Shown piece by piece: positions 17,128 to 26,299 of a stretch of DNA of 64,000 nt; the first letter of the stretch is position 1, and every line of letters starts with the position of its first letter. The translations under genes and the position numbers were made by a program. The stretch is taken from positions 4,650,001 through 4,714,000 of the forward strand of contig NZ_CP139348.1 in assembly GCF_038561965.1 (NCBI RefSeq). The letters are read 5' to 3'. Under the pieces are notes generated by a model. The model made no database searches, was not told where the DNA came from, and was given only the letters and a program-made list of their open reading frames with translations. This DNA comes from Stutzerimonas stutzeri. Lineage in GTDB: Bacteria; Pseudomonadota; Gammaproteobacteria; Pseudomonadales; Pseudomonadaceae.

Positions 17128-18324
17128 ATGGAACTGGTCTTCGATATGGTGGGCGCCCAGCAATTCGTGCCTGGGTTGCTGACCACCAAAACCTTCAAGC
17201 AGGCCGGCGGCGTGATCGGCCGGTCCGACGGCTGCGACTGGGTGATCCCGGATCGCAAGCGCGTCCTCTCCGGGCGCCACGCGGTGATCAGCTATCGCGA
17301 CGGCGCCTTCTTCCTCACCGATACCAGTAGCAACGGCATTCAGCTCAAGGACAGTGGCGCCAGCCTGGTCAAGGGCCAGCCGCAGCGCGTCGAGCATGGC
17401 AGCGTCTATTGTCTCGGCGACTTCGAGATTCGCGCACGACTGATCCAGGACCCGGCGCTGTTCGAGGGCGATATCGGCCGACCGCAGCCGGCCGGCAGCA
17501 TCATTCCCGACGATGCTTTTCTCGATCTCGACCCGTTGATCGCCATGGATCAGCAGGAGCGTGTCTACGCCGAGGTTGACGATCTCGACCTGGCCCTCGT
17601 TGCGCCACAGCGCCAGGCCCAGCAGCGCGACTATGCACGCATCGACATGGAAAGCCTGCCGTTGCCAGAGCTGGTCATGCCGCAAGCGGCGCCCGAGGCC
17701 AAACGCGAAGCCGAACCCGAATGCCTGCCACCAGGGTTCTGGGCACGCTTCGGTGAGGCGCTGGGCATCGGACTCGACGACCTGGACGAGGAACAGCGCC
17801 AGGCCCTGGCGCTGAACGCCGCCCGGCTGCTCAAGCAGAGCGTCGGCGGGCTGCAGCAGAGCCTGCGCACCCGTAGCGAATTGAAAAACGAGCTGCGCCT
17901 GGCGCTAACCACCGTGCAGAGCGCCGGCAACAACCCGCTCAAGCACAGCGCCAATGCCGGCGAAGCGCTGAGCGCCCTGCTGCGCGGTGGCAAACCCGGC
18001 CAGCTACCGGCCGAACAGGCCATCGGCCGCGCCTTTCGTGATCTGCAGGCGCACCAGGTGGCGCTGCTGGCGGCCAGCCGCGCGGCCGTCCACGCAATGT
18101 TCGAGCAGCTGGCACCGGAACAACTGGTGCTGCGTTTCGAACGTGAAGGCCGCAAGCCGCTGATCGCTACCGCCGGCAGTCGCTGGCGCGCCTATCGCCG
18201 TTTGCATCACAGCCTCGGCCAGGACGCCGACTGGAGCGAACGGCTGTTCGCCCGCGATTTCGCCAAAACCTATGAGGAGCAGGTGCGCCTGATTGCCACC
18301 CTCGATCCCACCCATCAAGGATGA
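17128..18324 (+). CDS. tagH: T6SS FHA-domain protein TagH/Fha
   Basis: 398 residues from ATG 17128 with AAGGAG at 17112. The N-terminal forkhead-associated domain shows VIGRSDGCDWVIPD, LSGRHAVI and DTSSNGIQL, the phosphothreonine-binding loops. The C-terminal half (about 195-398) matches the TagH-type domain found with type VI systems. Gene order fha-tssJ-tssK-tssL-tssM-stp-stk matches P. aeruginosa HSI-II, where Fha is controlled by the Stk1/Stp1 kinase-phosphatase pair; both enzymes are encoded downstream here. Confidence 0.9.
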   Translation: MELVFDMVGAQQFVPGLLTTKTFKQAGGVIGRSDGCDWVIPDRKRVLSGRHAVISYRDGAFFLTDTSSNGIQLKDSGASLVKGQPQRVEHGSVYCLGDFEIRARLIQDPALFEGDIGRPQPAGSIIPDDAFLDLDPLIAMDQQERVYAEVDDLDLALVAPQRQAQQRDYARIDMESLPLPELVMPQAAPEAKREAEPECLPPGFWARFGEALGIGLDDLDEEQRQALALNAARLLKQSVGGLQQSLRTRSELKNELRLALTTVQSAGNNPLKHSANAGEALSALLRGGKPGQLPAEQAIGRAFRDLQAHQVALLAASRAAVHAMFEQLAPEQLVLRFEREGRKPLIATAGSRWRAYRRLHHSLGQDADWSERLFARDFAKTYEEQVRLIATLDPTHQG

Positions 18325-18328
18325 TCCC

Positions 18329-18811
18329 ATGCCTCGTCGCATCACCCTGGCCATGCTGGCCTCGCTGTTCATGCTGGGCGGCTGCTCGGCGCTATCGCCC
18401 TACTCCAAGCTGACCAAGCTGGATCTCGAGCTGCACGGCAGCGACCGCCTCAACCCCGACCTCAACGGTCGGCCCTCGCCGATCGTGCTACGCCTGCTGG
18501 AGCTCAAGCATCCGGTGGCGTTCGAGAACGGCGACTTCTTCGCCCTCTACCAACGCCCCAAGGAAGCCCTGGCGCCGGACCTGGTGACCTCCGAGGAGCT
18601 GGAACTGCGCCCCGGCGAAAGCCGTGAGCTGAAGCTTTCAGTGCAGGAAGGCAGCCGTTACGTCGGTGTGCTGGCCGCCTACCGCGACCTGCCGGAAGCC
18701 AGCTGGCGCTACGTCATCGCCCTGCCGCCGCTGGAGCGCACCCACGTCGCCCTGAGCCTGGATGAACGCGGCATTACCCTGTTCGATCCGCTTGCCGAAG
18801 AAGGAAAGTAA
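18329..18811 (+). CDS. tssJ: T6SS outer-membrane lipoprotein TssJ
   Basis: 160 residues from ATG 18329 (AAGGATGA just upstream). Signal MPRRITLAMLASLFMLGG ends in lipobox GGC and the mature part has the beta-sandwich pattern of TssJ (LDLELHGSDRLNPDLNGRPS, VVRLLELK-like strands). TssJ anchors TssM to the outer membrane in the membrane complex. It lies directly between tagH and tssK; an earlier in-frame ATG would add a charged stretch before the signal and is rejected. Confidence 0.9.
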   Translation: MPRRITLAMLASLFMLGGCSALSPYSKLTKLDLELHGSDRLNPDLNGRPSPIVLRLLELKHPVAFENGDFFALYQRPKEALAPDLVTSEELELRPGESRELKLSVQEGSRYVGVLAAYRDLPEASWRYVIALPPLERTHVALSLDERGITLFDPLAEEGK

Positions 18812-18813
18812 GC

Positions 18814-20145
18814 ATGAGCCTGCAAAAAGTTGTCTGGCAGGAAGGCATGCTGCTGCGCCCGCAGCACTTCCAGCAAAGCGATCGCTATTACGACCACCAA
18901 CTCAAGGCGCGCACCCAGAAGCTGGGCAACTACGCCTGGGGTTTCTTCAGCCTGGAGATCGATCGCCAGTTCCTCAACATGGGCAAGCTGGTGCTCAGCC
19001 AGGCCAGCGGCATTCTGCCGGACGGCACACTGTTCGAGCTGGGCAGCGAGCGCGAACCGCTGGCGCTGGATATCCCGCCGAATACTGGCAGCACGCCTGT
19101 CTATCTCGCGTTACCGCTGGTCACCGGCAACCACATCGAAACCCGCCGCCCCGAGCAGAAGGATGTACTGGCGCGCTATACCGCCCATGAGCTGGACGTC
19201 GCCGACTCCAATGCCGGCGACAGCAGCACCAGCCAGGTAAGCACCGGCCTGCCGGATTTCCGCCTGCTGCTGGGTGAGCAGCAGAGCGACCAGGCCTATG
19301 TGAAATTGCAGTTGTGCGAGGTACTCGATACCACGCCAGACGCGGTGATAAGCCTCGATCCGGAATTCATTCCCACCTACGTCAACTTCCAGGCTTCAGG
19401 CTATCTGCTGTCCTGTCTGAAGGAAGTGATCAGCATGCTCGCCCACCGCGGCGACACCCTCGCCGAGCGCATCAGCGCCACCGGCAAGGTCGGCGGGGCC
19501 GAGGTCGGCGACTTCATGATGCTGCAGCTGATCAACCGGCACGAACCGGTGCTGCGCCACTACCTGGGCGTGGAGCAGGTGCATCCGGAGCAGATCTACC
19601 GTGATTTGCTCGGTCTGCTCGGCGAGCTGGCGACCTTCTCCAGTGAGAGCAAGCGCCCGCGCTTGGACGGCCGTTACCAGCACAGCGACCAGGGCGCGAG
19701 CTTCCGCAAGCTGATGGACGCAATCCGCCAGGTGCTGTCGATGGTACTGGAGCAACACGCGATCGAACTGCTGCTGCAGCAGCGCCAGTACGGTATTCAG
19801 GTATCGCCGCTGCATGACCACAAGCTGCTGGGTACGGCCTCCTTTGTCCTCGCCGCCAGTGCGCAGTGCGATTCGGAAACGCTACGTACCCGACTGCCGG
19901 CGCACCTGAAGATCGGCCCAGTGGAGCGCATCCGCCAGCTGGTCAACCTGCATCTACCGGGTATTCGCCTCAAGCCATTGCCAGTGGCGCCGCGGCAAAT
20001 CCCCTTCCATTCTGGCAAGACCTATTTCGCCCTGGAGCTCAGCGCCGAGGACCAGGCGCAGCTGGAGCGCTCCGGCGGCTTTGCCTTTCATGTGTCCGGC
20101 GACTTCGCCGGGCTCGAACTGAAATTCTGGGCGGTCAGGGACTGA
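18814..20145 (+). CDS. tssK: T6SS baseplate protein TssK
   Basis: 443 residues; the N-terminus MSLQKVVWQEGMLLRPQHFQQ is the TssK signature. Ribosome site GAAGGAAAG precedes the ATG. TssK links the baseplate to the TssJLM membrane complex through TssL and TssM. It begins 2 bp after tssJ and ends 5 bp before tssL. Confidence 0.95.
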   Translation: MSLQKVVWQEGMLLRPQHFQQSDRYYDHQLKARTQKLGNYAWGFFSLEIDRQFLNMGKLVLSQASGILPDGTLFELGSEREPLALDIPPNTGSTPVYLALPLVTGNHIETRRPEQKDVLARYTAHELDVADSNAGDSSTSQVSTGLPDFRLLLGEQQSDQAYVKLQLCEVLDTTPDAVISLDPEFIPTYVNFQASGYLLSCLKEVISMLAHRGDTLAERISATGKVGGAEVGDFMMLQLINRHEPVLRHYLGVEQVHPEQIYRDLLGLLGELATFSSESKRPRLDGRYQHSDQGASFRKLMDAIRQVLSMVLEQHAIELLLQQRQYGIQVSPLHDHKLLGTASFVLAASAQCDSETLRTRLPAHLKIGPVERIRQLVNLHLPGIRLKPLPVAPRQIPFHSGKTYFALELSAEDQAQLERSGGFAFHVSGDFAGLELKFWAVRD

Positions 20146-20150
20146 GCGAC

Positions 20151-21032
20151 ATGATCAAGGAAATGGATTACGGACAGGACGACCATACCGTCATCGTCAA
20201 CCGCACCGGGGAAGCACCGGCACAGAGCCCGCTAACCGACTTCGATACCCCGCCGCGCTTCGAGCAGCTGGAGGAGCGGATGATCTATGCCGCCCGCCTA
20301 CGCCCGGCGGAAACCTTCAATATCAGCCTCAACCCGCTGGTCGCCGCCGCTTCGCCATTGCTATCGGAGGTGGTGCGGCTCAAGCACAGCCAGGAAAGTG
20401 AAGATCTGCAGGCCCTGCACAGCCAGCTGAGCAGTGCACTCAAGCTGTTCGAGCACCGCGCCCTGCATGACGGCGCCGAAAGCAGCCAGGTCATGGCGGC
20501 GCGCTACGTGCTCTGCACCATTCTCGACGAGGCCGTGGTGACCACACCCTGGGGCAACGAGAGCGAATGGTCACAGATGAGCCTGCTGTCTGGCTTCCAC
20601 AATGAGACCTTCGGCGGCGAGAAGTTCTTCCAACTGCTCGAGCGGCTGGCGCGCAACCCGGTCAAGCACCTGCCGATGCTGGAACTGATGTACCTCTGCC
20701 TATCCCTCGGTTTCGAGGGCAAGTACCGCGTGCTGCCGCGCGGCATGCTCGAACTGGAGGCGGTGCGCGACAGCCTCTACCGGCAGATCCGGCAAATGCG
20801 CGGCGACATCCCGCGCGAGCTGTCGCCGCACTGGGAAGGCCTCAAGGACACCCGCCGGCGGCTGGTGCGTATCGTGCCATGGTGGATGGTCGCGCTGTTC
20901 ACCCTGATGTGCCTCGGGGTGATCTACAGCGGTTTCGCCTGGGTGCTCGGCGAACAACGCGAGGCCGTGCTGCAACCCTATCGCTCGCTGGACATGGATG
21001 CCGGCGATTCCACCTTTTCAGGGATGAAATGA
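20151..21032 (+). CDS. tssL: T6SS inner-membrane protein TssL (DotU family)
   Basis: 293 residues from ATG 20151. The DotU-type cytoplasmic domain is followed by one C-terminal membrane helix (WWMVALFTLMCLGVIYSGF, about residues 246-264) and a short tail. There is no OmpA-like peptidoglycan domain, so anchoring must come from another protein. TssL recruits TssK and partners TssM, encoded 1 bp downstream. Confidence 0.93.
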   Translation: MIKEMDYGQDDHTVIVNRTGEAPAQSPLTDFDTPPRFEQLEERMIYAARLRPAETFNISLNPLVAAASPLLSEVVRLKHSQESEDLQALHSQLSSALKLFEHRALHDGAESSQVMAARYVLCTILDEAVVTTPWGNESEWSQMSLLSGFHNETFGGEKFFQLLERLARNPVKHLPMLELMYLCLSLGFEGKYRVLPRGMLELEAVRDSLYRQIRQMRGDIPRELSPHWEGLKDTRRRLVRIVPWWMVALFTLMCLGVIYSGFAWVLGEQREAVLQPYRSLDMDAGDSTFSGMK

Positions 21033-21033
21033 G

Positions 21034-24000
21034 ATGAAAACGTTCTTCGGCAAACTCGGTGCGGTGCTGCGCCGAACCTGGGTCTGGAGCTTGTTGCTAG
21101 TTTTGCTGCTGGCCGTATTGGTGTGGATCGTCGGGCCGCTGCTGGCGGTCAACGATCATCGCTTCTGGGAATCGTCCAGCGCTCGCCTGCTGAGCATCAG
21201 CGTGCTGTTCCTCGGCTGGGGCCTGGCCATGGTCTTCGCCAGTTGGCGCGCCAGCGCACGCAAGAAGCGCGACGCCGACGACCAGGACATCCAGGAGCAG
21301 CTACGCCGTGACGGCATGATCGGCGAGGAACAGCAGGAACTGCGACATCGTTTCAAGCAGGCGCTGCGCACCCTGAAATCCTCTAGTCTCTATCGCGGCC
21401 GTAGTGAGAAATGGCGCAGCGAGCTGCCCTGGTACCTGCTGATCGGCCCGCAGGGCAGCGGCAAGACCAGCCTGCTGGATTTTTCCGGGCTGGATTTTCC
21501 GCTCAATCGCAGCGAGCAGCAGCGCCTGACCAAGGACGTTTCCGGCACCCGCTACGCCGATTGGTACTTCGCCGACCATGCCGTACTGATCGATACCGCC
21601 GGCCGTTACCTGACCCAACCCGACGCCGCTGTCGACGGTAGTGCCTGGGACACCCTGCTCGGCCTGCTGCGCAAGCGTCGCGCACGGCCGCTCAACGGTG
21701 TACTGGTCAACCTGCCGGTGGACCAGCTGCAAGGCGGCCATGAACTGGAGCTGGAAAACCTCGCTCGTCAGGCCCGTCAGCGCCTGCATGACATCCATCA
21801 GCGCCAGGGCGTCGACGTACCCGTCTACCTGGTGCTGAGCAAGGCTGATCGGATTCTCGGTTTCGACGAGTTCTTCGAGCAGCTGTCGCGCGAGGAAAGC
21901 GATCAGGTGCTCGGCACCAGCTTCCGCAAGGAGCAGAACGGCAGCGATGCGCAGGTGGTGCGCGAGGAGTTCGAGGAACTGCTGCGCCGGCTGAACAGCC
22001 AGGTGATCATGCGTATGCATCAGGAGCGCGATACCCAGCGCCGCGGTCGTATCCTCGACTTCCCGCATCAGCTGGGACAGATCGGCGAGCGCCTGAGCCT
22101 GTTCATCGAACTCGCGTTTGCCGGCAATCGCTATCAGCGTGCCAGCCAGCTGCGTGGCTTCTATCTGACCAGCGCACCGCAGCTGCGCGAAGGCCTCGAC
22201 CCGCTCACCGCCGGCATCGGCCGCCAACTCGGCTTGGCCAGCAGCGCACTACCGACCTTCCGCAGCGGTCGTGCACGTTTCATCAATCAACTGCTCAGCC
22301 GGGTGATATTCCCCGAAGCCGAACTGGCGGGTCTCGACCAGCGCGAGGTACGCCGCATCGACTGGGGCCAGCGTGCGCTTTATGCGGGCGCCTTCGGTTG
22401 CCTGGTGCTGTTCGGCGGCGCCTGGGCACTGAACTTCTCCGGCAATCACGAGCGCCTCGAACAACTGCGTGACATCGCCCAGACGCTTGGTGGCGAACGC
22501 AAGACCATCGAGGCGGAAGACGAGGCACTGCGCACCCTCAAGGCGCTGGACGCGAGCTACGCGGCGACCCAGGTTTTCCCACCGCGGGACGAGGTGTCCT
22601 GGCTGCGCCGGGGAGGGTTGTACCAGGGCGAAGCGGTCGACCCGACGCTGCACGAGGCCTACCGCCGCGATCTGGAAAAGCTGCTGCTGCCACGTGTCGC
22701 CAGGCAGCTGGAAACGCAGATACGCGCCAACCTGAACGACCGTGAGCAGCTGCTCGGCAGTCTGCGCGCCTATCTCATGCTGAACCTGGCCGAACGCCGT
22801 GATGCGGCCTTCCTCAAGGACTGGCTGGCCGCCGACTGGTCGCTGCGCCATCCGGGCAACGCCGTGGCACAGCAGGGGCTTAACACCCACTTCGCAAGCC
22901 TGCTGGAAGAATCCTTCGCGCCGTATCAGCTGAACGACAATCTGGTGGCCAAGGCCCGTGCCCAGCTGCGCAGCGAATCGCTGGCCGCAGTGGTGTACCG
23001 CATGCTGCGCGATCAGGCGCGCAACCTTCCCGACTACCGGCTGAACACGCAGCTTGGCCCGCAGGCGACGCTGTTCGTCGGCGGCGACTATGCGATTCCC
23101 GGCTTCTACACCCAGCGCGGCTATCAGAAGCTGTTCGTCGCCCAGGGTGCCGATCTGGTCAGCGAGATACTGCGCGACAACTGGGTGCTGGGCGAAGGCG
23201 ACAGCCTCAGCGCCAAGGACCTTGGCCGTCTGCTGGTGGAAATGGAGCAGCTGTACTTCCGCGATTATGCCGCGCACTGGAGCGAAGCGATCGCCCAGTT
23301 GAACATTCTCCCCGCCGGTAGTGCGGCGCAGGGTGCCGTGCAGCTCGCAGGGCTTACTGCGGCGAACTCACCGCTGCTGCAACTGCTGCTGGAAGTGCGC
23401 GAGAACACCCGGTTCGCCGGCCTCGCCGAAGCGACCGCAGAGGCCAGTGAGCTCGCCGAAGCGGCTCAAGGCGCAGGTGGCAAACTCGGCAAGGCGGCCA
23501 AACTGGCCGCCGCCGCGGCGGAACAGGCGCAAGCCGCGCTGCTGAAGAACATGCCGGATACCGCGCGTAAGGCGCTGGAGCGCCGTTTCGCACCGCTGCA
23601 CCAGTTGCTTGACGAAAACGGCGCGGCCGGCCCCGAACTGGCCGCCAGCCTGCAGGCGCTCGACGCGCTGCAGCTGCAGCTGGCCTCCCTGGCCCATGCC
23701 AGCGCACCGGAACAGGCCGCATTCGAAATGGCCAAGGCACGCATGGGCGGTCAGCGTGACGCCATCAACCAACTACGCAGCAGTGCTGCACGGCTGCCGC
23801 AGCCGCTGGGCAAGTGGTTGGGGCTGCTGGCCGAGGACAGCTGGTCATTGGTGCTCACCGATGCCTACCACTACCTAAACCAGCGCTATCGCAACGAACT
23901 CTACGCCAGCTACCGCGGTTCGCTGCGCGAGCGCTATCCGTTCAGCGCCCACAGTGCCAGCGACGTCGCCCTTGCCGACTTCCGCGAGTTCTTCAAGGCA

Positions 24001-24573
24001 CAGGGTCTGGCGGACAGCTTCTTCGAGCGCTACCTCAAGCCCTTCGTCAGCGGCAGTGCCGGCCAGTACCAGCTGCGCCGCGTCGACGGCCGCGGCCTGC
24101 CGTTGTCCGAGCAATTCCTCGCGCAGATGAGCCGCGCGCAGACCATTCGCCGCAGCTTCTTTGCCGAGAACCCCAACGAGCCGCAGATCCTGTTCAAGCT
24201 TGAGCCCTATTCGCTGGACTCCAGCCTCGGTCGGGCCGACTTCCGCTTCGGCAACCAGCAGATGGAGTACCGCCACGGGCCGATCGTGCAGACCGCCTTC
24301 CGCTGGCCGGCCGAAGCCGACGACGGGCGCACCAGCCTGGTGGTGGAAGAACTTGGCGGCCGGCGCGTCGGCATCGAGAAGAACACCGGGCCCTGGTCGC
24401 TGTTCCGCCTGATCGACCTGATGCAGGTCGACTACCACAGCGGCCGCGACGTGCTGATGCTCAAGGCCGACCTTGGCGGGCTGCGGGCCAACTACCTGCT
24501 GCACGCCCAGCGCTCACCGAACCCCTTCGACCTCGCGCTGCTGCGCGGCTTCAAGCTGCCGGCAGCGCTGTGA
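21034..24573 (+). CDS. tssM: T6SS membrane complex protein TssM (IcmF)
   Basis: 1179 residues with two N-terminal membrane helices (about 15-37 and 50-67), a cytoplasmic NTPase-like domain with Walker A GPQGSGKT (138-145) and an IDTAGR Walker B region, a third helix near 448-465, and a large periplasmic region that contacts TssJ. The Walker motifs look intact. The stop overlaps the Stp1 start (ATG at 24573), coupling structural and regulatory genes. Confidence 0.95.
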   Translation: MKTFFGKLGAVLRRTWVWSLLLVLLLAVLVWIVGPLLAVNDHRFWESSSARLLSISVLFLGWGLAMVFASWRASARKKRDADDQDIQEQLRRDGMIGEEQQELRHRFKQALRTLKSSSLYRGRSEKWRSELPWYLLIGPQGSGKTSLLDFSGLDFPLNRSEQQRLTKDVSGTRYADWYFADHAVLIDTAGRYLTQPDAAVDGSAWDTLLGLLRKRRARPLNGVLVNLPVDQLQGGHELELENLARQARQRLHDIHQRQGVDVPVYLVLSKADRILGFDEFFEQLSREESDQVLGTSFRKEQNGSDAQVVREEFEELLRRLNSQVIMRMHQERDTQRRGRILDFPHQLGQIGERLSLFIELAFAGNRYQRASQLRGFYLTSAPQLREGLDPLTAGIGRQLGLASSALPTFRSGRARFINQLLSRVIFPEAELAGLDQREVRRIDWGQRALYAGAFGCLVLFGGAWALNFSGNHERLEQLRDIAQTLGGERKTIEAEDEALRTLKALDASYAATQVFPPRDEVSWLRRGGLYQGEAVDPTLHEAYRRDLEKLLLPRVARQLETQIRANLNDREQLLGSLRAYLMLNLAERRDAAFLKDWLAADWSLRHPGNAVAQQGLNTHFASLLEESFAPYQLNDNLVAKARAQLRSESLAAVVYRMLRDQARNLPDYRLNTQLGPQATLFVGGDYAIPGFYTQRGYQKLFVAQGADLVSEILRDNWVLGEGDSLSAKDLGRLLVEMEQLYFRDYAAHWSEAIAQLNILPAGSAAQGAVQLAGLTAANSPLLQLLLEVRENTRFAGLAEATAEASELAEAAQGAGGKLGKAAKLAAAAAEQAQAALLKNMPDTARKALERRFAPLHQLLDENGAAGPELAASLQALDALQLQLASLAHASAPEQAAFEMAKARMGGQRDAINQLRSSAARLPQPLGKWLGLLAEDSWSLVLTDAYHYLNQRYRNELYASYRGSLRERYPFSAHSASDVALADFREFFKAQGLADSFFERYLKPFVSGSAGQYQLRRVDGRGLPLSEQFLAQMSRAQTIRRSFFAENPNEPQILFKLEPYSLDSSLGRADFRFGNQQMEYRHGPIVQTAFRWPAEADDGRTSLVVEELGGRRVGIEKNTGPWSLFRLIDLMQVDYHSGRDVLMLKADLGGLRANYLLHAQRSPNPFDLALLRGFKLPAAL

Positions 24574-25304
24574 TGAACACAGCGGCGTGTAATTGGCGCA
24601 GCGCGGCACGCACCGACACCGGTAAGGTGCGGGCGCGCAACGAAGATGCCTTCCTCGACCTGCCGCAGGCCGGCCTCTGGGCCGTGGCCGACGGCATGGG
24701 CGGACACCAGAACGGCGCCCTGGCCAGCCGGCTGATCGTGGAGCAGCTGGCTGATCTTTCCGACAGCGGCGATCTGCCGGGACGGCTGCAGAAGGTGCGT
24801 CGCTGCCTGCATGAACTAAACCGCCGGCTCAGCCAGGAACTGACAGTTACCGCCGAACGCCCCGATCCGGTAATCGGCAGCACGGTGGTCGCTCTGCTCA
24901 TGGAAGGCGACCGCGCGGCCTGCATCTGGGCCGGCGACAGTCGCTGCTACCTGTGGCGCAGCGGACGGCTCTATCAGCTGTCACGCGATCATTCGTTGTT
25001 GCAACAGCTGATCGACCAACAGCAGCTGAGCCCCGAGCTTGCCGCCAAACACCCAGCGGCTCATGCCCTGACCCGCGCCATCGGCGCCAGTGAACAGCTG
25101 GAGCTGGATATCCTCGAATTCGCCGTGTTCCCGGGCGACACGCTGCTGCTGTGCAGCGATGGGCTCTACCAAAGCATGTCCGCCGATGCCCTCGGTGCGG
25201 CACTCAGCCTGCCATCCACCCACCTGGCACTGGAACGGCTGTTTCGCCAGGCATTGAAGGGGCCGGCACGGGACAACATCAGCGCCGTGGTGATCCGCCG
25301 ATGA
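24573..25304 (+). CDS. stp1: T6SS-associated PP2C serine/threonine phosphatase (Stp1/PppA)
   Basis: 243 residues with the PP2C metal-binding motifs RTDTGKVRARNEDAFLD, ADGMGGHQNG, WAGDSRCYLW and DNISAVVI, all intact. It should remove phosphate placed by the adjacent kinase, probably on the Fha protein, and restrain secretion. ATG 24573 overlaps the tssM stop; a GTG one codon earlier is possible. Its stop overlaps the kinase start at 25301. Confidence 0.9.
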   Translation: MNTAACNWRSAARTDTGKVRARNEDAFLDLPQAGLWAVADGMGGHQNGALASRLIVEQLADLSDSGDLPGRLQKVRRCLHELNRRLSQELTVTAERPDPVIGSTVVALLMEGDRAACIWAGDSRCYLWRSGRLYQLSRDHSLLQQLIDQQQLSPELAAKHPAAHALTRAIGASEQLELDILEFAVFPGDTLLLCSDGLYQSMSADALGAALSLPSTHLALERLFRQALKGPARDNISAVVIRR

Positions 25305-26278
25305 ACGCACAGCAGCTGCAGGCCAGCGACCTCACCTACTTTGCACTGGCGGCCACCGCGGCCACGCCAACAGCGGTCGAACCGAAAGCAGCCTCTGGCG
25401 AGCTGCCGGAAGTGCTCAGCGGCCGCTACCGGATCGAGCGCCTGCTCGGCGTTGGTGGCATGGGCGCGGTCTATCGCGCCCGCGATCTGCTGCGCGAACA
25501 GTTTGGCGACCCGGAACCCTACGTGGCACTGAAGACCCTCAGCGAGGACTTCGCCGAATACCCCGACGCCAGCGTCCTGCTCTACAGCGAATACGCACTG
25601 ACCACGCGCCTCAGCCATCGGCACGTGGTGCGTCTGTACAGCTTCGATATTGATCCGGCCAGCCAGCGCGCCTTCATCACTCTGGAACTGCTCAAGGGGC
25701 CGACCCTCGATCAGCTGCTATGCGAACGCCCACAGGGCATGCCCTGGAGCGAACTGCAGGGCATCGCTTTGCCACTGCTGGAGGCACTGAGCTATTCCCA
25801 CAGCCTGGGCGTGCTGCATGGCGACCTGAAACCAAGCAACGTCATGCTCGCCGATGACGGCCTGCGTCTGTTCGACTACGGCCTCGGCCAACCGCTGGAA
25901 GGCCTGCTGCCCGGCCTGCCGCGCCTGTGCCGCACGCGCTTTGCGGCCTGGACGCCGCGCTATGCGGCGCTGGAGCTGCTCGACGGCGGCGAGCTGACCG
26001 CCAGCGCCGATATCTACGCGCTGGCCTGCGTGCTCTACGAACTGGCCAGCGGCAGCCATCCGTTTCGCCGGCTCAGCGCCCGCCAGGCCAAGGCGATGGA
26101 GCTGGATAGCACGCTGCAGCGCCCGCCGCAGCTTCCCGCGCATTGCTGGCCGGCGCTGCGTACAGCACTGGCGTTCGACGACGCGCAGCGCTCGATTAAC
26201 GCCGCAGGCTTGCTGCAGGCCTTCAGCCGCCCCGCACCGAGCCGGCTGCGGCGCTGGTTCGGGCACTCCCACGGATGA
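25301..26278 (+). CDS. stk1: T6SS-associated Hanks-type serine/threonine kinase (Stk1)
   Basis: 325 residues. The glycine loop GVGGMGAVY (from residue 50), ATP-binding Lys78 in YVALKTL, catalytic HGDLKPSN (Asp175, Lys177) and metal-binding Asp192 are all present, but the usual DFG is DYG and the usual HRD is HGD. There is no C-terminal membrane helix or von Willebrand domain, so it is a soluble Stk1-type kinase and not the long membrane PpkA. It pairs with Stp1 upstream and probably phosphorylates Fha. Confidence 0.88.
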   Translation: MNAQQLQASDLTYFALAATAATPTAVEPKAASGELPEVLSGRYRIERLLGVGGMGAVYRARDLLREQFGDPEPYVALKTLSEDFAEYPDASVLLYSEYALTTRLSHRHVVRLYSFDIDPASQRAFITLELLKGPTLDQLLCERPQGMPWSELQGIALPLLEALSYSHSLGVLHGDLKPSNVMLADDGLRLFDYGLGQPLEGLLPGLPRLCRTRFAAWTPRYAALELLDGGELTASADIYALACVLYELASGSHPFRRLSARQAKAMELDSTLQRPPQLPAHCWPALRTALAFDDAQRSINAAGLLQAFSRPAPSRLRRWFGHSHG

Positions 26279-26299
26279 CATCAGGACAAGGAAAGCCCC

